DNA of 64,000 bases, taken from the NCBI GenBank assembly GCA_036362985.1, contig JAYGXS010000008.1, forward strand, positions 21,519,955 through 21,583,954. The letters run 5' to 3'. The notes under the pieces were generated by a model. It was not told the origin of the DNA. It did not search any database and worked only from the letters and a program-made list of their open reading frames with translations. Source of the DNA: Ligula intestinalis. Its lineage: Eukaryota > Platyhelminthes > Cestoda > Diphyllobothriidea > Diphyllobothriidae. Position numbers and translations under genes: made by a program. Numbering within the stretch: the stretch's first letter is position 1; every line of letters starts with the position of its first letter. Below, in pieces: positions 55,561-64,000 of this stretch.

Positions 55561-55632
55561 TCAGCTTGTAAAATTTGCAGCGCGAGAGGGACTCGAACTC
55601 AAAACCTCTAGGTCACTGGTATCAGTCGTTAC
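55561..55632 (-). repeat. tRNA-derived SINE-like unit, second copy
   Basis: Minus strand carries a good B-box (AGTTCGAGTCC, plus-strand 55589-55599) preceded by a tRNA-like GTAACGACTGATACCAGTGA, and followed by CGCGCTGCAAATTTTACAAG, similar to the tail of the unit at 5.5 kb. A true tRNA is excluded because no acceptor or anticodon stem forms. Confidence 0.4.
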
Positions 55633-56102
55633 CACACATAATCGGGGTCGACAGAAGACTCGAATTTAATTTTGTTTGAAAGCCCTAGTTGTAATTTCGC
55701 TGGTGGAAATCGCAAGATTGATGTGATGAAATCACCCCCGCTAAAAGGGCTAGAAGGCTCTTGCTTTCAGTAAGATCAAGTTACGAACACCAATTTGAGC
55801 GTCTTATCAACTCCACCACGACGACACAGGATGACAGTAATCAAACTTGGTTATTAGCAGTTAAAAAGCAATATACTTTTGGAATTTGGAATTTATATTT
55901 TTCAGCGCCAGTACGGCACTATCTATACAAAGTAAATTTCAAAAAAAATAAAAATTCAAAAAATAATTTGACAATATGTGCAGGATGACGTAGAAAGTCG
56001 TAATAATGTAAGCAGAATTTGTCTTTTTGGGGCAACATTAGCAATGTTTTGCAGGTAATTTTGAACTAAAAACGAAAAAATGACAGTTAAAAAAACTCTA
56101 AC
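55633..56102. other. Unassigned AT-rich DNA
   Basis: No gene recognised; may include the 3' end of the minus-strand L2-like LINE that continues to the right. Confidence 0.4.
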
Positions 56103-56680
56103 AGTGAAAATGGAGACAGTTTTCAACGGGCCTCCATGTTCAAAAAGTGTGCAAGAGAAAAAAAACTGCTTAGGATGATAGTATTAGAGCAGAAATAGGT
56201 GTATGTGGTCTGATGAAGGCGAATATTCAACGAAACTGCCACATTTTAGACTGAGTACTTCCGCTTGGCTTCGTGTGATTCAGCGGTGGTTAATGGAAAC
56301 ATCTTGGTTCTCGGGGGACACGAGGCAGATATAAAAGTTTCAAGCGGATCTCCTTAATTCCCGATGGTCCTTTCTTGTGGTCATGGAGAAAGAGTGAAAA
56401 TGTAGACGGTATTCAACGGGCCTCCATATTCAAAAAGTGTGCAAGAGAAAAAACTACTTAGGAAGATAGTATTAGAACTAAAATAGGTGTGGGTGGTCTG
56501 ATGAAGGTGCGTATTCAACGAAACTACAGCATTTTAGACTGAGTACTTCCACGTGGCTTCGAGTGATTCAGCGGTGGTTAATGGAAACATCTAGGTTCTC
56601 AGGGGACACGAGGCAGAGATAAGAGTTTCAAGCGGATCTTCTAAATTCTCAATGGTCCTTTCTCGGGGTCATGGAGAAAG
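56103..56680. repeat. Tandem duplication in L2-like LINE 3' UTR, 290-bp period
   Basis: 56103-56392 and 56393-56680 are close copies, each beginning agtgaaaatg-gagac and ending tcatggagaaag. They lie directly downstream of the ORF2 end of the minus-strand LINE, so they form its 3' UTR. The insert at 31.1-32.6 kb shows weak similarity to one unit (gaaact, then cctc, then gtcccc). Confidence 0.9.
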
Positions 56681-58195
56681 CTGATCGGAAAAGATGAGGA
56701 GAATAGAAGGTTAATAGAGTCAGTGTTAAGATAAATGTGCAGTCTCTGTTTGAAGGCAGACAACCTAGTTAACGACCTAATTCCGATTGGCAAGTTATTC
56801 CAAAGAAAGCTATATCTGGAAGCAAAAAACAAAGAGCGTTTACATGAGGAAGATGCAGGAGGGGTATAACAAGTGCCGAGTTTCTGAGGTTGTAGGGACG
56901 GCTGACGGGGGTAATGACAGAAGTCCTGGGTAAATTTGTGCAATTATTAAGCCGAAAAAGGAGACAAAAGCCTGCTTCCAATCTCCTGACCCAAAGGAAC
57001 CTAAATTTTGTTAATTGACACCTATTTGAGTAGCAAGTATTAGAAGCTATCGGCTACAGCAGTTTTCGTGTGAAATTTTTTTGAATTTGTTCAATTTTTG
57101 AACGGTTACCTTCATTCATGAGACCGAAAAAGGGGCAACAGTATTCTAAGATGGGGAGCACGAACATACGATGAAGTCTTAATTTCATTTCAGGAAGATA
57201 AAAATTATAAGAGATAAAGCCGCAAATCTGTGCGGCTTTGGCTGTAATTCTATCGGCGTGAGGAGAAAGGTCTAATTTATTGGTGTAGCTTAATCCTAGG
57301 TCCTTGATACTGGAACATTCAGACATTAGGTAACCTTGAAAAATAACAGGTTGTGGCAGCCTTTCATGCCCACAGCACATATATCGGCACTTAGAAGGTG
57401 AGAACTCCATCTGCCATGTTGAGCTCCACGTCGAAAGAGCATACAGATCAGAATGAATTTTTCTTAAGCATCTCGTTGCCGTAGAGTTAGAGAAGGAGTA
57501 AACACACTTGAGATCATCTGCATAAATATAAGATTGGGAGTGTTTTACACTCAATGAGATATGATTTATGTAAAGCAAAAAGAGCAGAGGACCTAGCACG
57601 GTACCTTGAAGGACACCACTCAAAATTGCGGTAGGAGTAGAGTATGAGGATCCTACATAAACCATTTTTTGTCGATTTGAAAGATAAGATCTGATGGAGT
57701 CAGTAAGTGGACTACGAAATCCTATAGCTTCTAGTTTGGCTAGGAGCCTCCTGTGAGGAACTTTATTGAATGCTTTACTAAGGTCAAAATAGATAACTAC
57801 CACAGATAGATGATCATTACGAAGAGAAGTAAGTATATTTAGAAAAGACATGTGGCAAGTTTCACAAGATCGGTCCGGTAAAAAGCCATGCTGTGAGGAG
57901 CTGAGAATGTTATTATTGATGCAGAAATCTGTAATATTTTGGGCAATTAATTTTTCAAAGAGTTGAGCCAGTGAGGGCGTTTTATGAACACCGCGATAAT
58001 TGTGAATATCTGATCGGGAACCAGATTTAAATACGGGAATTATTTTTCTATTTGATTCATTAAAGGTCTGTTGAAAAATATGGTGACAGAAACAATAAAA
58101 AATATGTGCGATGCAGCTATAGAAGACGGGAATGAATGTTTGCCAGTGCCTGCATTCAAAATCCTGGCATAATTGCAACGAGGACAAAATGTCCC
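56641..58195 (-). pseudogene. L2-like LINE ORF2 reverse transcriptase, 5'-truncated
   Basis: 58187-57054 is a 377-codon uninterrupted RT: IPVFKSGSRSDIHNYRGVHK, SSQHGFLPDRSCETCHMSFL, VVIYFDLSKAFNKVPHRRLL (motif A Asp present), LSGVLQGTVLGPLLFLLYIN, the catalytic SYIYADDLKCVYSF, and WSSTWQMEFSPSKCRYMC. After the stop at 57054 and a frameshift, 56943-56641 gives the C-terminus with SRYSFLWNNLPIGIR and LHIYLNT. The endonuclease is absent; LINE sequence begins at about 58195. RT catalytic residues are intact, so this is one of the younger L2-like copies here. Confidence 0.85.
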
Positions 58196-58259
58196 GCTAC
58201 CGCTTGATTTGAATCCCGGAGCCTTCTCACAAATGTCAAGCGCTGTCTTCTCTTCGCCA

Positions 58260-59160
58260 TCACGAGATGGAGTGATAGTATAGTAATTCCCTTACTAAAT
58301 GCAGGAACTCGATCTAGAAGTTCTTTGAAATCTCCTTCTGCTAAGCGAACTAAACGTCTTAAAAGTTTAAGGGATGAAACTCATTAAGATGAAGCCTCCG
58401 TTGCATATTTTACCCATCTGAACAAATTTCCAATCCTTGAGAAAGGGGAAATAGTCTTAGAGTGGTGGTTGAGGAGCTGAAAAATATTTCTCGATTGCTC
58501 TCTCGTGAGGAAAAACTGGCGATGCGTGAACTTGCGGGAGGAAACCTAACGTACGGAGAAGCAGCATCCCTCGCCGAAGCGTCTACGCACAAAAATGGTC
58601 CGGCAGCCAGGATGTATGATAGAGTTGGTAGTCCGCCATAGACAGGGAAAACGGTCAACACACTGGCTTCTCAGAAAGCAAAAAAAGCTCGCATAGGCTC
58701 CCAAAAAATGCCAACCAAGCCCAAGGGCTAATACAACTTTGCCCAGCTGAGCAAGAGCCGAATAAAAAGGGCACCTTCGCAGGCCAAACCGAACAGGAGC
58801 GCTGCACCTCGAAGCGAATCTGTCCTACTAATCGCTAGTGAAGCAGAAGTGGCTGACAGTTGGAAGGTCAGAACAACTCATATAAGCTTCATAGTCATAA
58901 AATGCATGACGAACGGTACTTGCAATTCCCCGAAATCAAGATAAGAAGAGGATAGGAAGTTATTTAAAGAATATCTAAAATTCCTCCTAGAAGGTGAGGA
59001 GAAAGTCGAAGTTCTAAAAGCATTCCGAATATGCCATATAATAGAATCAAAAGATGAACAACGCCAACCAAGACCGCTGAAGTTTCATCTGAAGAGTGAG
59101 GCCAACGTCCAGCTATTGTTAAGCAGAAAACAAAGACTGAGATACTCACACCCGACGCTT
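58260..59160 (+). pseudogene. CR1-like LINE ORF1
   Basis: Decayed ORF1 in changing frames: SSLKSPSAKRTKRLKSLRDE, YFTHLNKFPILEKG, VVEELKNISRLLSREEKLAM and RELAGGNLTYGEAASLAE (58465-58590), STHKNGPAARM, and an RRM remnant LFKEYLKFLL, KVEVLKAFRI, RPLKFHLKSEANVQLLLSRK. Segments match the minus-strand ORF1 halves at 4.9-5.3 kb and 1.3-1.65 kb, giving a three-way view of the family's ORF1. Expected role in a live element: RNA-binding chaperone of the LINE particle. Confidence 0.7.
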
Positions 59161-59232
59161 TTTTTCAGCCGGATTTTCCCCTCGTTGAGCGGGAGAAATA
59201 GAGGTTGCTAAAAGTAGCACTCCACAGGAGAT

Positions 59233-60186
59233 TTGAACATGGCGAGGCAATCTTCCAATTCCGAACGGGGAGATCGGCCATGTCCTGAGGTCACTCCTCT
59301 GGAGAAAGCCGATAATACTTACAGCCTTGTCGAGATGGACAACAGTCCGTCTCTATCAGCACCGACAGCTCCCTGCATGGAATCTCACGCAAGAGGCAAC
59401 CGCCTGCATAAAGTGGTTACTAAGTCTAAATTGAGCTTTCTTTACACTAATGCCCAAAGTCTTCCCTCAATAATTGATGAACTCAAGGCAGTACTTTCGG
59501 AGCGGAAACCTTATGTGGTTGCCATAATTGAAACATCGCTTAAAGCAGAAATCGCAGATTCGGAGATTTTGAGTCCAGCATACCAGCTTTTCCGCAAAGA
59601 CCGTAAAAACCGAAAAGGAGGTGGGGTTGTCGCGTATGTCAGAACTGAAATCTCTGCTGCAGAAAGAAAACACATTCTAGCCCTGGAGTATGAAATAGTC
59701 TGGTTAAAGATCAAGAAGGTAAATTCACAGAACCTTGAATTCCTGGCCATAAACTGGCCACCAAATATTGTGAGTGGAGCCGACGACTCGCTCCTAGGTC
59801 TGGTAAAGGAAGTTGCTGACCACCAGGAGGTCCTCATCGTTGGTGACTTCAACGCCCCTGCAATTGAATGGAACAACGTGACAGTGGAGGTGGCCTCAAC
59901 TTGCCTTAGTTCCAAATTAATGGATCTCACACTTGACCTTTCTCTAGTTCAGAACGTAAAGGTCACAACCAGATTTAGAGAAAACCAGCGGGCTTCTTGT
60001 TTGGATCTCCTTTTCACGAAGGATTCATCCTGCATAGATAAAGTGCATTCAAGTGCTCCGCTAGGTATGAGTGACTATACGACGCTTATGTGGGAAAACT
60101 CACTCCATACTGAACGGCTGAAGAAAACGGAAGACCAACCAAACATATGGAAGGCAGATCTCAATTCAATGAAGAATACGCTTTAG
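59233..60186 (+). CDS. CR1-like LINE ORF2, endonuclease part, to first stop
   Basis: 317 codons from ATG 59239 or nearby. After a 70-residue leader: LSFLYTNAQSLPSIIDELKA, VVAIIETSLKAE (catalytic Glu kept), RKDRKNRKGGGVVAYVR, NWPPN, LIVGDFNAPAIEW (catalytic Asp/Asn kept), CLDLLFTK, and GMSDYTTLMWEN, in which the catalytic His of SDH is Tyr. It ends at TAG 60184, after which RT sequence continues with many stops. Same family as 20.8-23.9 kb but clearly diverged. Confidence 0.8.
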   Translation: MNMARQSSNSERGDRPCPEVTPLEKADNTYSLVEMDNSPSLSAPTAPCMESHARGNRLHKVVTKSKLSFLYTNAQSLPSIIDELKAVLSERKPYVVAIIETSLKAEIADSEILSPAYQLFRKDRKNRKGGGVVAYVRTEISAAERKHILALEYEIVWLKIKKVNSQNLEFLAINWPPNIVSGADDSLLGLVKEVADHQEVLIVGDFNAPAIEWNNVTVEVASTCLSSKLMDLTLDLSLVQNVKVTTRFRENQRASCLDLLFTKDSSCIDKVHSSAPLGMSDYTTLMWENSLHTERLKKTEDQPNIWKADLNSMKNTL

Positions 60187-62180
60187 TCTGTGAATTGGGA
60201 CTGCCTGCTCAAAGGGGATCCGGAGAAGGATTGGAGATCAGTCAAGGCGGTTGCATTAGATTTGATTAAGCGCTTTTGTCAGGTAAAGGTCCACAAGACG
60301 ACTAGTCGTCCTGTCTGATTGACGAGAGGACGTAACAGGCAACTGAAGAATAACAATAGGAAATAAAATTATTCAGGTAAACTGCATCGCCAGTACACCT
60401 CGAGTAATTTCGACGCCAAAGTTTTGCAGTAAAATATCTATTCGCTTTGAAAAACTATGAATCAAAAATCCTCCAACAAGCCGAAAAAAAGCCCAAAATT
60501 ATATTCCGCTATATTAACAGTATATTAAAATAGGATCCTGTCGCAGTACTTAAGAATGATGATGGCGGAAAAGTCGTTGAGAATAACAAGAAAGCTGAGT
60601 ACTGTTGCCGGTTCTTTGCCTCGGAATTCACTTGGAAAACTGAGCTTCATTTTGATAAAACCAACAGTTTTGTTGTAACCGCCGGTCCGGCAGTTCATTC
60701 TCTACTATTCCCAGTACCTGTATTTTAGAGGGAGCTGCAGAGCCTCAAAAAGCAAAGTTATCCGGTTCAGACAATATACGAGCCAAGTTCTTGAAGGAAT
60801 AACAAGCGAACTCTCAGAACCCCTAGCACATATCTTTTGTTCTTCATTTGAACTAGGCAAACTTTCATCTGAAGGAAAAATGGCAAATATTTACCCGATA
60901 TACAAGGGCGGAGCCCGAACGAATGTCACTAATTACCGTCCCACCAGCCTTACTTGCATTTGCTGTGTGGTGTTGGAAACCATAATTAAGAAGACGACAA
61001 TAACGTTCTTGGATGAGAAAAACCTATTGTCAGGGCTCCAACAAGGCTTCAGAGAAAACCATTCTTGCCTTCCCAGCCTTCTACGTCATCTATACGGACT
61101 TCAAGAAGGCATTCGACAGTGTCCCACATAATCGTTGAATGTACAAATTGTCAGAAATTGGCATACGAGGAATCCTGCTGGCATGGATCACAGATTTTCT
61201 CACAGGGCGATCGCAAACTTTGTGCATCGGTCACTCGAAGTTAACCCCTACGTCTGTGCTGAGTGGCCTCCTCCAAGGCTATGTCTTAGAGCCACTGCTC
61301 TTCCTTATCTATATCAATGACTGTGTCAACGATCCGGGTTGCAGCACTTTTATGTTTGCCGACGACGTCAATCTCTGGAGAGCCATCAGGTGTGACGCCG
61401 ATAGGAAAGCGCTTCAAGAGCGTCTCAATCGACTTAAATGCTCGTCTGCTCGTTGGCTCTTGAACTTCAAAATCAGAAAGTGTGTGGTTTTAAGACTCCA
61501 TACTAGAAGGACTGATGGGGAGAATTATTCCTTCCAAAACCTCCTCAATGGGCACCCGCTTTCAAATGTTAACGAGCAAAAGGACCTCGGTGTTCTAATA
61601 AATTCCTCACTTAAACCTTCATCTCAGTGTGTAAACGCAGCTAAACGCGCGGCACAGTTGTTAGTTACGATGACGCGGGGATTAGTCAACATTGAGAAGG
61701 AGCTCGTCAGGAAAACCAACGGAGCGTTTTATCGGTCCCTCTTGGAGTATGCTGCCCAGGCCTGGCGTCTGTGGTTCGAGAAGGATTACCTGCACCTGAA
61801 ACGATTGCAGGCGAGGGCTATGAAAATGGTCGAGAATCTTGGTCATCTGCCTTATGTAGACAAACTGACAAATCTTGATCTTTTCCCTCTCAATAATAGG
61901 CAACTCCGCGGGGACCTCATACAAACCTACCACATCGTAGGAGGCCGAGACTGTGCCCTAGAATTTGATGATTTCTTTGAATTGGCTGGGACTCATCACC
62001 TGTGAAGTTATCCCTTTAAATTACAGAGGAAACCGGCTCGTATGGACATTAAAAGACACGCCTTCTCTCAGGGGGTCATTGGAGCGTGGAACGGAATCCT
62101 GGACGATGTGTTACTCTCAAATACTGTTGACATTTTTAAACACAAACTTGATTCTCATTTACTGAGAATCTGTGGCAGAT
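60187..62180 (+). pseudogene. CR1-like LINE ORF2, reverse transcriptase part
   Basis: 60187-60880 is decayed linker and fingers. 60880-61131: MANIYPIYKGGARTNVTNYR, PTSLTCICCVVLETII, GLQQGFRENHSC; motif A (IYTDFKKAFDSVPH) lies in a shifted frame at about 61090. 61139-62005 is a 288-codon open stretch: LSEIGIRGILLAWITDFLTG, SGLLQGYVLEPLLFLIYIND, the catalytic FMFADDVNLW, QKDLGVLINSSLKPSSQCV, and LNNRQLRGDLIQTYHI. The C-terminal signature FSQGVIGAWNGI-like follows near 62065-62110 in another frame. The 3' end is near 62190. Confidence 0.8.
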
Positions 62181-62204
62181 ATAATTAACAAAGTGTCAGA
62201 AGCA

Positions 62205-63125
62205 GCACCTTTTAACTGGCTCACATTTATCCCTTATGTTAGGCCTACATTTGTGTTATGTACTATCGTTACTGGAACATATTATGCGATATTGGTTTTG
62301 AATAGAGAGCTCAAGGGTGAAAGCCCTCTTCCCTTGATAAAGTGATTGGATTGACGTATTACTGCATTTTGTGCAAAAAAGCGTCACTGTACAACTTTAA
62401 AAATAATTTATGAAGTATAAATCGTTCAACGTTTCTGAAAGTAAATACGATTCCGCTACTGCAACTTCACTTTAATCTGAACAAATTCGGAAAAAAATTG
62501 TCCAGTTGTGGAAGACATATCTTCGATAGCTATTCAACTGTTTGGAGTCCTTCCACAGGATAATCACCATAATCTTAATGTTGTGTTCTGTCTTACCTAC
62601 CCGCTTACGGCAATTCCTACGATATATGGCTACACCTTATTTTGCAACAATTAATTCCCATTTCTTTCCAAAAAAAACAACTAAAATTGTAATTTTCCTA
62701 TTAAAAATGCTTTCGTAGGATTAAATCCATTCAACGGATCAAAATAACGTGAGCAAATATATGCTAAATTACCCAGTCAAATTTTTTCATGATATAAACA
62801 TGGTCCTTAGTAAACACTGTACATTTCTAGTCAGGAGTAACGGATATCGAAATAGGCATGTCTGTCTCCACCACCTTGAGCCTGTCTTGATCCTTAGTAA
62901 TGTGAGGGAGGGAAGGTCGTTCGCTAGTACCCGCGCAAAGTCCAATGTCAACTAAGACTAAGTCAGTCGGTGTTTCTGGCTTCCATTGGTGCAGGCGGCA
63001 AAGGCCGGTCTAATTTGGTATTTTTCACCCCAGATGAAGGTGGGGAGTGCAGGTGGCTGCAACTATGTTTGCTAGCACTTTACTTGCTCACTGAGACCAG
63101 TCGTCTTCATTGCACTAACCTGCAG
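62205..63125. other. Unassigned AT-rich DNA before candidate exons
   Basis: No repeat recognised. An acceptor-like tacatttctag at about 62836 precedes a short open stretch (SGVTDIEIGMSVSTTLSLS), which could be an exon, but no donor follows in a suitable place. Confidence 0.35.
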
Positions 63126-63444
63126 GCACACATGTTTGACCTCATCGACATCGATTGTCAAACGCGCACACACGTGCCATCAATATTGATCTCTAAACAC
63201 ACTGTCCTGCTGGAGGTCAATGACTCCGCATTTTTTATCGAGAAAGCTCTATGGTCTTGCCTAGCTGGACGGTTTTCCATTTTGGTAATCTGATTACTGC
63301 CTTAGATAGAAATTAATCACAGATTGTCAAACACTTTTTAAGGTACCAACAAAATCTCAAGCCTAACCAAACACTTTATAGTTGACTACCATGCCATCTA
63401 TCGCGAGTGTATTTATGTCTTCAATTGTAGTGGAAATAAAGTAA
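63126..63444 (+). CDS. Candidate host-gene exons, unknown function
   Basis: 63126-63284 is bounded by cactaacctgcag and TTTTG|GTAATC, is 159 nt (phase 0 at both ends) and encodes HMFDLIDIDCQTRTHVPSIL, then KHTVLLEVNDSAFFIEKALW. A second segment (63382-63444) after acactttatag is open in phase to TAA. It is also open in a different frame that looks equally protein-like (DYHAIYRECIYVFNCSGNKV), so the join is unsure. No domain recognised; upstream exons not found. Confidence 0.3.
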
Positions 63445-64000
63445 ACACGTTTCACCATTGCAACAGCTAAAATTGCTGGTAACACATGATAAGCATTCTC
63501 TTACTCGGGAAGATAACATTTATTTAGCCTAAATAAAACATGCAAATACTTTATTGCATTTATATCATGGAAGAAAACAGGCAGGTTTTACTGGACATAT
63601 TAACAGGAAAGGGACAGTTCTTTGTTCATTAATTGAAGGATCCCATTGATTATTTATTTCAATTCCCTTGGAAGGATTGTGCCTGTAAGCAGCTTCACGT
63701 TCTCGTAGAGGACTTCGAGCAGCTTTTGGAGCCTAAATAAGGGCAACGTGACATGGTTCTTCAAAGCATCGGCAATCAGGACTCCCTCAAATTTGATCGA
63801 GAGAGCTGCCGTCGTAATTTGCTCCGTCGCGAAACTGCGTACATATAGATGTCTTCCCTTTAATAAGGTGGAAATTAAATGCCTTAAGTGTACTCAAGTG
63901 ATCTTCTCTTAAAATATCTGTAGAAAAAATCTGAGGGCACGTATTTATTTCACAAAAGCAACTGCCATCAATTTAACATTCTCACAATCGAGGTATTCCA
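63445..64000. other. Unassigned, window end
   Basis: AT-rich; no gene or repeat recognised. If the exons at 63.1-63.4 kb are real, the gene's 3' UTR may lie here. Confidence 0.35.

Noticed and set aside
56210..56235. CTGATGA...GAAA spaced like a hammerhead core, repeated at 56498-56523
   Set aside because: The sequence between the two core strings cannot form a stem II, and flanks do not pair as stem I or III. It occurs in a LINE 3' UTR on the opposite strand to the element. Treated as chance or a fully decayed relic.
1..64000. CRISPR arrays, operons, rRNA or prophage
   Set aside because: No regularly spaced repeats, ribosome-binding-site-led gene strings or rRNA sequence were seen; all evidence is eukaryotic.

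Overview
Eukaryotic DNA, AT-rich and dominated by old retrotransposons. The mix is RTE and CR1/L2-type LINEs, GIY-YIG Penelope-like elements (PLEs) carrying hammerhead ribozymes, and a Ty3/Gypsy element. With short introns and a micro-exon, this fits a parasitic flatworm, most likely a diphyllobothriid-like cestode. That assignment is inference: no rRNA or mitochondrial marker is present. There are no operons or bacterial signals. Most long ORFs are transposon ORFs, nearly all broken.

Layout. 0-5.3 kb: a CR1-like LINE on the minus strand, split in ORF1 by a nearly intact RTE element (about 1.65-4.87 kb). 5.3-13.3 kb: largely single-copy DNA with a tRNA-derived SINE-like unit, a recent 159-bp tandem duplication, a possible two-exon minus-strand gene (7.2-7.9 kb), and a convincing plus-strand host gene fragment (8.84-9.61 kb) resembling the ciliary protein CFAP69. 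13.3-15.7 kb: PLE fragments of a second family. 16.0-20.8 kb: an L2-like LINE interrupted by a complete PLE (17.82-19.97 kb) with a 14-bp target-site duplication, an inverted terminal repeat and a hammerhead ribozyme. 20.8-23.9 kb: a long CR1-like copy. 24.8-38.3 kb: two head-to-tail copies of a decayed Gypsy element; the second is invaded by two PLE-1 copies and a PLE-2, and the PLE-2 is itself split by an L2-like LINE. 38.3-41.5 kb: a decayed CR1-like copy on the minus strand. 43.4-44.3 kb: a small three-exon gene for a predicted secreted cysteine-containing protein. 45.1-50.5 kb: a full-length but dead AT-rich LINE with an (ATT)n tail; degenerate telomere-like repeats lie just beyond it. 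51.4-56 kb: mostly unassigned. 56.1-58.2 kb: a 5'-truncated L2-like LINE with a well-preserved RT. 58.3-62.2 kb: a full-length dead CR1-like element. 62.2-64 kb: unassigned, with candidate host exons near 63.1-63.4 kb.

The strongest unexpected signals are the 71-nt hammerhead ribozymes in the PLE 3' regions and the two spliced host genes, whose exons are too short to stand out by ORF length. Splice models were built by hand from GT/AG sites and phase consistency, and have no transcript support. Identities between repeat copies were judged by eye.
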